From Centropus unirufus (taxonomy: Eukaryota > Chordata > Aves > Cuculiformes > Centropidae): 64,000 bases of DNA. The notes below the pieces were generated by a model. That model searched no databases. It was given only the letters and a program-made list of their open reading frames with translations, and was not told the origin of the DNA. A program made the position numbers and the translations under genes. Below are positions 13,501-24,027 of this stretch, piece by piece; position 1 is the stretch's first letter, and each line of letters begins with the position of its first letter. The stretch lies in NCBI GenBank assembly GCA_013397695.1, contig VYZI01000002.1, forward strand, positions 186,001 to 250,000, in the 5' to 3' direction.

Positions 13501-16500
13501 GTTCTTCTTGAGAAGGCTTTTGAGATGAGCGCAATGAGAGAATTTCTGTCTACCCTGTGTTTCTAAATGTAATGCACCAAATGTATTCCAGAAATTCCCA
13601 GCACAAAAGGAATCAGGTTGGTAATGCAGAACATTACCTCTTTGTAGAATTATCCAGTTCCTAGGTTGATGCCCTCATTGTCAATGAGTCAGACTTCAAG
13701 ACACTGAGCATATGCTGCAGTTGGTGTTTCATCATGCAAGTGAAATACAGTATGTAAAATCAAATGTCCTTTGAAGGGATTTGGCATAATATGTAGGTAG
13801 GAACCTTATATTAAATCCTCTTTCTCCTCGGTCTTGTATCAGTTAAGAGACAAAGGGAAGGAAACTTTTAAAGGGAATTTATTCTGCAGAATTTCTAAAT
13901 CTTAAATGTGAAGAATCATAAATCATTCTGCAAACTTAAAAAAATAATAATGCTTACAGTCCTAACACAATATCAGCCAGGGTGAAAGTCCTTTCTCCAC
14001 CTCTTAAAAGAATCCACATTTGGGAAAGCCTAAAATTTTGAGGTACTATTTCACAACGGTTTAGGACAGAAAGGGAGAAGTGCATTTCCCAGAGTGAATC
14101 TACCAGATTACAGGTGTCATAAGGAAAAAGAGTTCCTCATGCTAAAATATTTACAGGACGCTGCAGGGAGCACGACTGCAGAAATGACCCATCACAAAGC
14201 TCCATTTTTATAGCTTCATGTGGAAAAAAAAGCTTTCTTGGCCAACCTGTCGTCAGTGTAGGACAGGCTGTTGTGTGGAATCCGAGATTAGAGCAGTATC
14301 TGCCCGATCTCCCATGGCAAGGAATGCATCAGTCTGTGAATTTGGGGCCTGATTTTTGGGGCTGATTGCATTTAGAAGTGGTATATGCCAGTAAATAACC
14401 AATTCCAGGATTGTTCCTGAGAGCTGAAGTTTTTTTGTTTTTTTTTTAGCAAGAAAAAGCACTCGGCAAGAGTTACAAGCATTGTGAAATACTTCTGATT
14501 CCTCTCTGTTGTAAATGAGCACAAAATCATTAAACGAGCTCATCTTTTTAACTGAATTCATGATGCTCTTGGACATTAGAAGTTGAATTCCTGGGATCAA
14601 CACTGTAGAGCTCAGCGGAGCACCCTTGTTATTTTCCAGTAGAACTGAGAGCTATCTAAAGAGTAAATGGTTTTGACAAAACTCATAGAACTTTATCAAA
14701 GGTAGAATCTGCATGGAATAGGTGTCTGTCTATGGAAATGGGGTCAGGAAAATTGTGGAGTAGGATCTAACATTCAATCATATGTGAAATCCACCAATTA
14801 TGGACTTAACAGGGATACTTAATATACATATACTTGCTTTTAAAAAAGATAAATATGGTGTGAATTGAACTATATCAAGTATTGAATGCTTAAAGGTGCT
14901 GAATTTCAGATCTAAATTATACTTTAACGAGTGATCTAACTAAGATTGGCACTTTGAAAATAAATGGATCTAATAAAAATGATGTAGAAATAATGCAAGA
15001 TAATGTAGGGGGACCTTTAAGTTCCAAGTGTCTGCGTTGAGATGTGGTTATTTGACCCTACCATCTACATTTGACAGTGAGTGCTATTCCTGAATTTTAC
15101 AGGTTCTTGGTAACCTCATCTTTGCCTGGAATTTGGCCAAATTCTCCCCAGGTCCTAAACTACTTGGAAGGCAATATCTACTGACATCTTGCTTAGATCT
15201 TACTTAGAGTAAGATCTTACTTGAGGAATATTTTACCCAGAAAAACAAAATTCCCTTTGCCTTCCTCATTAAAGACTCTTTTTCATAATCATAAGGTTAA
15301 ATTAAGAGAGCTTGAGACTATTACATGAGATTGAAATTTTAGAAATTTTTTGCTTCAGAAGTGCTTTGTTTTTAAATCTTTAAATATTTTTTTCAGTGTA
15401 GTCCTACTCTTGAAATCATCTTCCTGTTCAGTGTAGATGAGCCGAGATCTTTTCTACCTTGACAGGAAGAGAGAAGTCATTGCCACAGTATCATCCCTTA
15501 GTAATTCCATGTTCTTTTGAGCCAGTACTTTAGGTAATACATTTTCTATTATTGTCCTGCCTCTAGTAATAATTAAATGCTTCAGTGGCATTGCTCGTGT
15601 GAAAGGCATTAATAGAAAAAACTGCCCATGGTAGGATTTATTCCTCTTCAGGTGAGCTTCTGTCTTGTAAAGTCAGAGAGCTAACATTAACCTTATTTTT
15701 GCTTTCTTCCTATTGGACAGCTTGCAAGGCCAGCTGCTCTCTGTGGTGACACAGTGACACCATAATTCCAAAACTTAATGGCATTTCTTATACGTGGCTG
15801 TAGCAAGACTTAGCAACCAAATAAATACAGCAATATTTACACCTTCCACAGTGTTCATTTGCAGCTCTTTCATTTGTTGTAGCCTGTTCAGGCGGGCTCA
15901 ATCTTTTGACTGTGGAAAATTTCAGCTTTGTTAAAGTCAGCGTGACCCTACATCACCATCAAAGTTGTTTCCCTATGTTACATATAGAGAAAGGATGTAT
16001 TCTTAATACTAGGACAACTGGATGGCTCACACATTATCAATGCAAATTATTTGGTGTGATTTCTCATTAGCATAGCTTTTTTTTTTTTTTTAAACTAGCA
16101 TCTCTTTAAAACCAACTGGAAAGGAGAATCAGAGATCTTCCTCAATGGATATGGAATAGCAGATTAAAAAGATTAAAAGTACAATTCAGTGCATTCCTGT
16201 AAAGATAGACATTTTAGAATAGAAGAATAGCATTTTACAGCTCAGTCATGCAAACCACAGTAAAAATTAGGCCAATGTTCAGCTGTAGGAAGATGCAAAC
16301 ATGAAGCATGTAATAGTTTTACTCAATGTTGGCTGTGATATGGGCTGGAGTCATGCAGGGCTAACAGAGCTGAGAAAGCTTTCTTCTTTCTTCCTGCTGT
16401 TGCACACCTGAATTTTTTTGAGTTTTATCTAATTCCTCTGGATATGAAAAAAGACAAGCATTAGTGGTGTGCAATAGCCACGTATTAATATGAGGCTGCA

Positions 16501-18767
16501 CTAAAACAATGTTGCTCTACTTAGAATTTTAACTTATTTTCATTAACAAAAGAGGAGGAAGCTTTAACCCTAGAGAAGATCCTGGAGTGATTTGATTGAA
16601 ACAGTATGAAATTACATTTTTTGTTCTTCTCATTTGCATTTTTCCGCTTCTTCTTATCAAAAGGTCTTGATTGCTATCATGCATTAAAATTTGTTTTTCT
16701 TGCAAAAAACATGACACATCACTTTATGGAAAAAACACAAATAAAAGATTTCAACGCCAGTGATGGGATTTAACCACGCAAGTCTCATGGGATTTGTTTG
16801 GCTAAACGTGCCAGGCAGACTCCTGTATGTGCCGGGACAGAAATTTTAAAAATCATTTGGGTAAGGCATGTTGGACAAGATGATGTCTTTTAAGAGAGCT
16901 GCTGGCAAACATGGAAAAAAAGAAATTAAATGTAAAATGGAAGCCCTTACTCAGATCTGCCTTTGTGCCTTCAAAGATGTCCTGTCATTTTGTTGGATAA
17001 CTTTGAAGCTAATCAAAGCAGATCTCCCCACAAATGTTGCCCCTTTTTGTATGGTTCTGGTGGGGACACCTCAACTACAGAAATTATATTGACAAACATG
17101 GTGTGAATCATGAAATCAGGTCATTCTCCATCTTCTTGTTACCTGCTGAAACAGGCAAAACAGCTTTATCTGTATTTGGTTTAACCAATGCCTGACAGTT
17201 TGCAGTGTCACTCCCACCGCAAACACCTCCTTTTGGGGAGCTGAAGGTTTTAAGCTAGGGTGAGCTTGGGATGGTAATGACTTTGTATGAGTAGTTCTAG
17301 AGAACGGGCCCAAATCCTGACAATTGTGATTTTAGCAATACTGTACCAAAAAGGAACTTTGAGGTTAAAAAAATCAAGTCACACCTAAGTCGGATGTTTC
17401 AAGCACCTCCTCTATGAGGACAGGCTGAGTGAGTTGGGGTTGTTCAGCCTAGAGAAGAGAAGGCTCCAGGGAGACCTTAGAGCATCCTTCCAGTACTTGA
17501 GGAAGCCCTACAGGAAAGCAGAGGGGCTCTTGATCAGGGAGTGCAGTGATAGGATAAGGAATAATGGTTTTAAACTGAATGAGGGGAGATTTGGATTTAG
17601 ATATTAGGATGAAATTCTTTTTCTGTGAGGGTGGTGAGGCACTGGCACAGGTTTTCAAGGAAAGTCATGGCTGCCTCATCCCTGGAGGTTTCCTAGGCCA
17701 GGTTGGATGAGGCTTTGAGCAGCCTGGTCCAGTGGAAGGTGTCCCTGCCCATGGGAGCAGGGAGACTAGGTGATCCACCCCCTACTATTCTGTTAATCTG
17801 ACCCTTCCCAATACAAACCATTGTATGATACGATGTTTTATTGAATATTTAAAGCCCTTTAGCAGATTAAGATATTTCTTTTCCTCTTGTCCTGTAAACT
17901 ATGACCCACAATTGCTTGATTGCACCTCAGGACAATGAACTGCAATTCAAATCATCCTTAGTCTGCTTCTGAATTAACTGCTAGCCAAGTAAAAATCATA
18001 TCTCAGCAGGTGTCTGGTGTTGGAGGCCAGCTCAAGTCACAGAATACCTCCCATTCTGCTCCTGTGCACACTCTGTATTCTCCTTCAACTTTGAGTTTCC
18101 TCGTGGGGGGATTTTTGTTCTAGAAGTGTACAAATTTATAATAAGTAGTTACTTTTAATGGAATATTTTTCAAATCTCTGAAAAATAAGGCAGATAAGTA
18201 TTTAAGTTCTCATGTATCTTTGAGAGCTTCTGTATCCTACTTGGTACAGCAAGTATCCTTTATGGGGCAAAGGAATATCCCAGCTTGCTATCCAACACTA
18301 GGGCCTCACGTGAGGCTGCAATACTGAAAACTGCTAAAAGCCAGGAAATACGTAACTTCTGTTTTGTTTTTTGTTTTGTTTTGTTTTTAATTCTTCTGTT
18401 AGGTGCAAGTCACCGAAAGAAAAAAGATCCACAGGGGTCGTCAGGAAACTCTTCTGAGCAAACCTGTCACAAAGTGAAGACCAGTAAAAGCTTTAATCCC
18501 CCTGGTGCGAGAGATAACCCCAGTACAGAGCTCCCTGTAAACAGGATAATCGACGTGGATGGAGTCAAACTGGAAGACACTGGTGCACGATCCTGTGATC
18601 ATTCTGAAGGGAGCCTCAGCTTTGAAGGTTACATTTCTGAACTGAGATCTTGCCAAGGGAGGATGAGGACTGGAGTTTATAGGACATCAGACCTTCCATC
18701 TCTGATTAATGTCAAGAGTGAGAAAAGTAAGGGCGCCGAGAATCACTATAAAGCTACTTTTGTATAA
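1412..18767 (+). CDS. RGS12: RGS12, regulator of G-protein signalling 12 (3' part of gene, six coding exons)
   Basis: Joined coding exons: 1412-1538, 2018-2114, 3601-3668, 4175-4328, 6964-7545 and 18403-18767. All phases agree across the joins, giving about 460 C-terminal residues. RGS12 is a multidomain GTPase-activating protein for Gi/o alpha subunits (PDZ, PTB, RGS, tandem Ras-binding domains, GoLoco). The window holds the end of the second Ras-binding domain, a basic linker, the GoLoco motif that binds GDP-loaded Gi alpha, and a Ser/Pro-rich tail. The assignment rests on the RBD segment (LDLVPINRSVGLKAK) and the GoLoco core (EFFELISKAQSNRADDQRG), which match the RGS12 family closely and separate it from RGS14. 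The PDZ, PTB and RGS exons lie upstream of the window. HGFAC follows on the same strand, as in other vertebrates. Confidence 0.93.
1539..2017 (+). other. RGS12: RGS12 intron
   Basis: Intron of 479 bases from gtaagt to actttag. Nothing beyond splice signals is visible. Confidence 0.85.
2018..2114 (+). CDS. RGS12: RGS12 exon: end of second Ras-binding domain
   Basis: This 97-base exon runs phase 0 to phase 1 and encodes NGEQEPLDLGLPISNLDGQR followed by VVLDEKEPTKGR. It completes the second Ras-binding domain. The acceptor (actttag) has an adequate pyrimidine tract and the donor (agag|gtaagt) is consensus. The last G joins the next exon's AT to make an Asp codon. Confidence 0.92.
2115..3600 (+). 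other. RGS12: RGS12 intron
   Basis: AT-rich intron of about 1.5 kb. No repeat or gene is recognised inside it. It ends with ttctttacag. Confidence 0.85.
3601..3668 (+). CDS. RGS12: RGS12 exon: short linker exon
   Basis: This 68-base exon (phase 1 in, phase 0 out) encodes a polar linker, DKQKGALVKQNATVTTSRNQ and then VST, between the Ras-binding domains and GoLoco. It is bounded by ttctttacag and gtaagt. The frame is consistent with both neighbours, which is the main support for so short an exon. Confidence 0.87.
3669..4174 (+). other. RGS12: RGS12 intron
   Basis: Intron of 506 bases between gtaagt and taatgcag. Nothing else is seen in it. Confidence 0.85.
4175..4328 (+). CDS. RGS12: RGS12 exon: basic linker before GoLoco
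   Basis: This 154-base exon encodes a Lys/Arg-rich linker that begins GEGRTLGKSNSIKMKGENG and ends KINLDEAE. It ends in phase 1 with a G before gtatgt. That G joins the AA of the next exon to make the Glu that opens the GoLoco motif. The highly charged composition is typical of a flexible spacer. Confidence 0.9.
4329..6963 (+). other. RGS12: RGS12 intron
   Basis: AT-rich intron of 2.6 kb ending in gtttttccccaatag. I see no repeat family or second gene. Open stretches on either strand are short and have no recognisable content. Confidence 0.8.
6964..7545 (+). CDS. RGS12: RGS12 exon: GoLoco motif and proline-rich region
   Basis: The exon starts with the GoLoco motif, EFFELISKAQSNRADDQRG. Its Asp-Gln-Arg triad is the part of GoLoco motifs that contacts bound GDP on Gi alpha and prevents nucleotide release, so the motif looks intact. 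A Ser/Pro-rich region follows, including a run of seven prolines and a PPPTPFAG end. The true acceptor is tttttccccaatag; the open frame extends upstream to an ATG at 6801, but that extension is intronic. The donor is tgcag|gtaatc in phase 1, weaker than the other RGS12 donors, and read-through is possible (see 7546-7601). Confidence 0.92.
7546..7601 (+). CDS. RGS12: Alternative RGS12 C-terminus by read-through of the GoLoco exon donor
   Basis: If the donor at 7546 is not used, the frame continues for 18 residues (GNQEKSGFQRSNSGISRF, including the split Gly) and stops at 7599-7601. A 3'UTR-like region with a poly(A) signal at 9083 follows. RGS12 is known to have splice forms that differ at the C-terminus, which makes a composite terminal exon plausible. 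The sequence cannot show that it is used. Confidence 0.45.
7602..9110 (+). other. RGS12: Candidate proximal 3'UTR of a short RGS12 isoform
   Basis: T-rich sequence after the read-through stop. It contains a Pumilio-type element TGTAAATA at 8598-8605 and several TGTA/ATTTA motifs, and ends at AATAAA with TG/T-rich sequence beyond it. This is typical of a 3'UTR but also possible in an AT-rich intron. Confidence 0.4.
9083..9088 (+). terminator. Candidate poly(A) signal AATAAA
   Basis: Canonical hexamer, with a T/G-rich stretch starting about 25 bases downstream (tggttttaagctttgatttt). It would terminate the read-through isoform. Another AATAAA lies at about 8105. Confidence 0.4.
11005..11212 (-). 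mobile_element. CR1 LINE 3' fragment (minus orientation)
   Basis: The left edge carries two copies of the octamer catagaat, the complement of the CR1 3'-terminal repeat. Next comes the familiar antisense CR1 tail (ccaggttggaaaagacc, then atccaaccatccctg, and cttcctaatgtccaa). Only the last ~200 bases of the element remain, which is the usual 5' truncation. Confidence 0.85.
15196..15216. repeat. Short perfect inverted repeat (9-bp stem, 3-base loop)
   Basis: GATCTTACT, loop TAG, AGTAAGATC. Further partial copies of gatcttactt flank it. It is intronic and has no known role. Confidence 0.7.
17395..17800 (+). mobile_element. CR1 LINE 3' fragment (plus orientation)
   Basis: Clear CR1 landmarks in order: aggacaggctgagtgagttg, ttcagcctagagaagag, aaggctccagggagacct, a decayed ORF2 end, gcagcctggtccagtgg, aaggtgtccctgcccatgg, and a terminal attctgttaatctg related to the octamer repeat. 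It is 5' truncated and holds no open frame. It lies about 600 bases upstream of the distal RGS12 exon. Confidence 0.88.
18359..18402 (+). promoter_or_regulatory. RGS12: T-rich (TTTTG)n tract and acceptor of the distal RGS12 exon
   Basis: A run of TTTTG-like units forms most of the pyrimidine tract and is followed by ttcttctgttag at the acceptor. It is a low-complexity repeat placed exactly where it can influence use of the distal last exon. Confidence 0.5.
18403..18767 (+). CDS. RGS12: RGS12 distal last coding exon
   Basis: The exon starts in phase 1 after ttctgttag and reads (G)ASHRKKKDPQGSSGNSS, then polar sequence. It includes GYISELRSCQGR and a short terminal ENHYKATFV before TAA at 18765-18767. 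The phase joins exactly to the GoLoco exon. The last residues, Ala-Thr-Phe-Val, fit a class I PDZ ligand (Thr at -2, Val at 0). An in-frame ATG at 18285 upstream is intronic and is not the start. Confidence 0.88.
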
Positions 18768-20002
18768 ATGTTTGTTTTTCATTAAGACTTCTTCTATTTT
18801 TGCTTGGCATCAGCAGCAATGGAGATATCCCTTGGAGACATGTTTCTGCAAGTTATAAGTTGTTTTCAATACCCATTGCCTTCAACAAGCCTTCCAGACC
18901 ATCTCCTCTGAAATGTGATAGAACCCATAGAATGAAAAATAGTACTTCAATGAAAGTATTGAGTTATTTGTTTTTGTTCTCATACTGTTTCTATACCATT
19001 TTTGCCTGAGATGATTCCATTGCACAATGCAGTTAAAATTATGATTTTCACCTCTACCCTTCTTGTCACCTATAAAGACAGAAATCACTTTAAATTCCCC
19101 AATCCAAACTTCTTGGTTAAGATAATTTTACTTTAATCTTCTAATTCTTTCTCCTGGTCTGCAGGATCCTTTGTGTGTCAGCAGACTTCTGAAGTGGAAC
19201 TACAATCAGTCACTGGTATAAAAAAATTAGGATTATTTTATTAATGTCTTCCTATATATCTCATAATGTTTGAGAAGCTGTCCAGGTAACATTCAGTCTT
19301 GTCTAATGCATTGCCTGGATAGACATATGCAAAAAAACTATTATTATACAAGCAGGAATAAGTAAAAAAAAATTCCTCTTGCCCTTAATTCTAGTTTCAG
19401 TTAATCTAGCCTTGGGCAGAGCTCTGAGTAAGAAAAGACACATAAGACTACTGAACATGTTACTTTTCCCACCCACTCCTTTTCCTCCATTCCTATTTCT
19501 TTAGCAGGGTTTATGTGTCTGGACCAACAAAAGGGTACACAAAAAATGAGAGCGTTGAACCTCTGCTCATCAGTGTCAAACAATATTTCATATGTATTAA
19601 GACCTCTGTGGTTCACGGCTTTGAAATTATTATGCAACTTACAAAATCATGTTGAATAGCTCCTAGACTGCAGATCCACATGGGCAGTAAGTCTAAAGCA
19701 TTAAAGTAATTATTAATTGATTTATTTTTTCTTCACTCCTAAAGCTTACCAAGAATTGTGAATTTTCTGAAAAACTGAGGATACTGGAGGAAGTCACTCA
19801 GTTTATTAAACTCAAATGTGTAAGATGAGAGAGAGGTCCATGATTTTATAATGGTAAAGATTCCTAAACTTTAAGGGATATATAACAACTTTTCCAGTGA
19901 CATAAAAGGGCACAGCACCCATTAGCTTTAATATTTGAATTCTTTTCTACTGCTAAGTGATTTTGCTCTGGGTGTTGAGGAAAACCCTTGTTGATATTAG
20001 GC

Positions 20003-20044
20003 TTAACTCAGTGTTAACTGAGTTAACTCAGTGTTAACTCAGTG
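20003..20044. repeat. Short tandem array of TTAACTCAGTG with an internal palindrome
   Basis: Three 11-base units TTAACTCAGTG and one 9-base variant in 42 bases. A 16-base perfect palindrome ACTGAGTTAACTCAGT spans 20017-20032. Confidence 0.75.
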
Positions 20045-20797
20045 ACTGGATGAAGATATATCCTATGAAGCAGGTGTTCTTTTAAAAAAAATTCCAGATT
20101 AAAATGAGATTCATGCTAAAATCATAGTGGTGTAATGGTACCAGAAACCTGGGGAAACACGGTGGGAAGCAGCTGAGATCAGAACTAGGGATGAGTAGAA
20201 CAGGCTTGGAATCTGATGTAACTGGGTACCACCCTGCAATGGACTGGGCTTTTAAAATACAGCCAGGGCAATGCATTTGCAGCGGGATGCTGCAAGCACT
20301 CAGACTACACCCGTGCTGAGAATAAAGGGGGAAAGTATAAATACTGATCCATAGGATGCATTGTCTTGTATTGTACTATATATCACCTGTGTGGGGCACA
20401 ACACAACAAATATATAAGTATCTATGTATTTTTAAATTGATATCCCTGCCCCCCTTTATTTTTCCTAGCAGTTTGCTAATAATTGCCCATAGGAGGATAT
20501 TTTTTTGCACAGATTTCTCTTATCTTCTGGAAAACTAATAGCTTTGTTCTAATCCAGACTAACCATATTTATACCAGTCAAGTTCAAGAGAAGACTTTTT
20601 GACCTGCGATACACTTTTCACTTTTTGAGTGTTTTGGAAAATCAAATCCTGACTTCACACAGGTAAAAGCTTGAAATTCAATTGCAATAATTATGGTCTT
20701 TATTAATCTCTCATCGGTATTTTAGATGAAATGAGGTTACTTATCTTACATTGTGCAAATGTGCTTAAGTGACTTGCAGTGAGCAATACAAAATTCT

Positions 20798-21085
20798 TCA
20801 GCTCGGAAAAGAGAAAGCTGAGGGGAGATGTAATACAGTCTGAAAATCTTGAGTGCCATGGTAAGGAATTGACTATTCAGTCTTATCTAATACAATAATT
20901 AGTAACTACCCAATGAAGCTTGTAGAAGCCAGGTTCAAATTGAAGAGTTGGTTCTTCACATTTTCCTGCTTTCTTTCCACAAGCTGCTGGGCTCAGAAAA
21001 AAAGGCACAAAACCCACTGTCTTAAAATTCCGAGTGCTGCAAACTGGTTTTGATTGTAGCAAGAATTCAAAGAGAGTTTGACAGC
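20798..21085 (+). mobile_element. Possible ancient CR1-type LINE remnant
   Basis: The stretch cggaaaagagaaagctgagg reads like the conserved CR1 ORF2 segment 'EKRKLRGD'. Then come gaagccaggttcaaattgaa and a gttcttcac block in the expected order. Similarity is faint, so this would be an older copy than the other CR1 pieces. Confidence 0.35.
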
Positions 21086-21706
21086 ATGGGAGGGTCAAGC
21101 TGTGTGCAGGAAACTGAGGGATGTGGAAGGACAGAGTTTTCTTTAACATAGGGAAAAATCTTGGCACAGTGCCTGGAAATTCTGTAAAGGGACATGCGAA
21201 AAACCATTCCTCTCCACGCTGCACTGTTAATGCCAGTTATTGGCATATTGTTTAAAACACTGACTTCTGAGCTAGGACTCATGGAAATTCATTACCTAGA
21301 ATTAGAAATAATTAATAATATTACCTCTCCTAAACTTGCTGGAATCTGTTTCCACAGATCATGGATTTAATAGAGATGAACGTGGACCGCCTGTCTCTGG
21401 CTGATGTTTTCCAAGATTTTACTAAGGATGTTGTCCAATTTTAATTACTGTGTGATTTAAATATTACAATATGATTTCAAGTTCCTTATTATACTGTGAT
21501 TTCCACTACTAATGAAATCTACGTGCAATTAAAAAAGCAATCCGATTGAAGTGCTGCATGATAGCTTTAGCCTTCTTGCCAGCTAGTTCCTAAAGATAAT
21601 CAGGTTTTATGTGGCTTTATTTCTCTCCTACTTTTCCCAGTTTTCCCTGTTGAAAGTCTACCTGTACAGAGTCTTACTCTTATGTCTCTTTAATCCTACG
21701 ATGATA

Positions 21707-21712
21707 AATAAA
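21707..21712 (+). terminator. Candidate poly(A) signal AATAAA
   Basis: Canonical hexamer within the probable RGS12 3'UTR, followed by ggtgaatttggtctcc (G/T-rich). Confidence 0.35.
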
Positions 21713-23490
21713 AGGTGAATTTGGTCTCCTTATCCCTCATGTGGAAGAGGGGGATCCACTGACCTATATGGGTACTCAAACCTGAAACTGTAACAACCAG
21801 GGATATAGAAAACCTCTAAGACTAAGAAAATCCTGCAGTATACTAAGTCTTATTTAATAGGCCGTTCTTCTCGTTTTTCACCTATCGTTATGGTATCTGC
21901 TTTACAAATGGCAGTGGGTTTGGCCTCATAAGCACCCCAACAGTCACCGTTTTTGTGGATTTTTTTTTAAGGCTCTGTGAAGATCAGAAAATTTACATAT
22001 AGGCAGATTTGCAAAGGGACTTCCCACTTAGTATTACTATAGCAGTGTGAAGGCACATAAATAAGCTTTGCAAAGAGACTTTGCAAGAGATTTACTGCTC
22101 TGCGGGAAGGAGCCAATACCTGACTGTACCATGTCCTTTCTCATGCTCCTGGGAGTCTTCTGGGGAATATTTGATGTCTTTCAAGGATGCTGGATGCTTC
22201 CTGCACTACTCTGCTTAAAAGTTTTGGCCTCTTTTCTTGCCTTTGCTGTAGCATGCACTGCTTTATTCTTCTGCTTCTGATGCTGGATTTTACTGTTCTT
22301 AACACAAACCTATTAAAAGATATGGCGGAGCTGATAACCTGCTTGTCTCATTGTAGCTGAGATAATCAACACAGATGAGCTTATTTTGATTTTTTGGGAG
22401 TAGCCTGATTTTTTGCCACAAAACTGAAATCCTTGCCAGTAGTTGTTTCTCCATTGTGGTGCTACTGCTCATCCCAGGTCTCTCCAACACAGTATCAACA
22501 GTGAATGATGTCATTTAGAAGCATCTCTCGTAAGGTACTTGGTAGCTTGAAGCCCTGGCAAGTGTGTGGTAGCTGGCTGCAGCGTTTGTGATGGAAACAC
22601 CCAGAGGCATCTTTTCAGAATTTCTCAAAGATTTTGAAAAGTTTCCAAAAGGCTCAGTTAGACAAAGTCCACAGCCCAACAGCACGTCCTTACCAAGAGG
22701 TGTGACAAGCCAAAACCCTTGCAGGTCAAAAGTGCTCCTCCTAACGCTCAACTGCAGCTCGTTGTATTTGGTTTAGACACAACTGTATTTTCTCCATCAA
22801 CAGGCAGATTTTCAAGCTTTGTGGGAGTGTGGCAGAGCCTTGTGACAGCAGTGCTGCTCTGTGGAGGGTGTGGGTGTTTACCCTGCAGCAAAACCAAGTG
22901 GTGCCTTCAAGTCCTTCTCTCTGCCTGTGCTCTTGGAGCAGTGTCCCAAGTGTAGCATCATAGGGTACGGAAGAACTGGGAGACTTGTCAGCCCTAACCG
23001 ATGCCAATTGAAATGCAGGAAAAACTTCCAATTACTTAACAGAAATGTTTCCTTGCTATAGACCAACTGTCACTGTTAGCCAAGTTGCTCTCGTTTGTTT
23101 TCTGAAGACTTTGATCAGCTGAGAAGTGCCTGGGGATCAGGTGTCTGCAAATCTCGTCTGTGTTATTCAAAACATAAGCAAAGCCAATGATATACATGAA
23201 CCAACATGTTTTCTGAAATGTTTCTGTGGAAGATAAAAAAAGAAAATAGTTTATATTTTTTCATCTGAAGTGACCATTCCATTGTACAGTCTAAAAATGA
23301 TGTACAGAATTTGATTTATTTTTGGTTTTATCTTTAAACATATATATAATGACTTTCTAATATGAGAATGCACATCGAATTTCTCATGCCTTGTCTCCCC
23401 GAAGTATTGAGAAATTCTGTACTGCACAATAATGTTTATAAAACCTTAAGTGTGTCATACTCATTTACAATGTTAATTGTGTATGTAGTA

Positions 23491-23496
23491 AATAAA
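23491..23496 (+). terminator. RGS12: Candidate distal poly(A) signal of RGS12
   Basis: AATAAATAAT in an AT-rich block with tggaactgatgtttcattg downstream. This is the strongest-looking poly(A) context between RGS12 and HGFAC. Confidence 0.45.
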
Positions 23497-24010
23497 TAAT
23501 TTATACCACTGGAACTGATGTTTCATTGATATCTAATTTCTATGTAGTGAAAAGATGTGATTTTTTTTTTTTTCAGTTACTCTGGGACCTGCTGCCATTT
23601 GGACACTGCAGCTTCCATGGAAGTAGGGGACAATGTGAAACTGGCCTGCATTTTGTTAGATTTTGCAAAGATGTCTTCTTTAACCTAGCTTACATAAAGA
23701 AAGAGGATTTTTAAGAATCTCTGCCAAATGTTTATATATCTAAAAAATAGCTCATCCTCTGGAATTTAATAATACTGGGTTAAGTTTTTAGCCCTTAATT
23801 AATTCCTTTTGCTCTGTTTTGGCATCACAAAGGGGTTTACAATGTGAGGTAAGGCAGTAGCTGAATGTTTCCAGGCACAGTGTGATCCTCCTCTGGCGTC
23901 CTTTCACCATCGTCTTTGTGGGTTGTCTAGGTCTGTGGTTTCTCAGTGGACAAATACACCAGAACTACTCTTCCCTTGCAGTAGGCACTGCTATAATATG
24001 CAAATAACCT

Positions 24011-24027
24011 ACCTACCAGAGGGCGAG
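24011..24027 (+). promoter_or_regulatory. CTCF-like binding motif
   Basis: acctaccagagggcgag matches the CTCF core CCA(C/T)(C/T)AG(A/G)GGGC closely, with one mismatch at its left side. It lies about 500 bases past the likely distal end of RGS12, a reasonable place for a boundary element. Identification is by motif only. Confidence 0.4.

Larger units (their letters stand above)
7546..18402 (+). other. RGS12: RGS12 intron before the distal last exon
   Basis: A 10.9 kb intron, counted as intron when the donor at 7546 is spliced to the acceptor at 18402. It contains two CR1 fragments (about 11005-11212 and 17395-17800), simple A/T sequence near 11806-11850, T/G-rich runs near 11370-11406, a T-run near 16078-16092 and a small hairpin at 15196-15216. 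No further exon was recognised. Confidence 0.8.
18768..23515 (+). other. RGS12: Probable 3'UTR of RGS12 (end not fixed)
   Basis: No coding exon is recognised after the stop. Candidate AATAAA signals lie at 20321-20326, 21707-21712 and 23491-23496. The last sits in a very AT-rich block (about 23200-23520) and is followed by T/G-rich sequence, which makes it the best distal end. A possible old CR1 remnant at 20798-21085 lies inside. The true 3' end needs transcript data. Confidence 0.45.

Noticed and set aside
15196..15216. Hairpin as a terminator or RNA gene
   Set aside because: A 9-bp stem in AT-rich intron with no flanking gene structure; recorded only as a repeat.
18285..18402. Upstream extension of the distal RGS12 frame to an ATG at 18285
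   Set aside because: It runs through the TTTTG-rich pyrimidine tract of the acceptor and encodes an unlikely hydrophobic run; the phase fits splicing at 18402.
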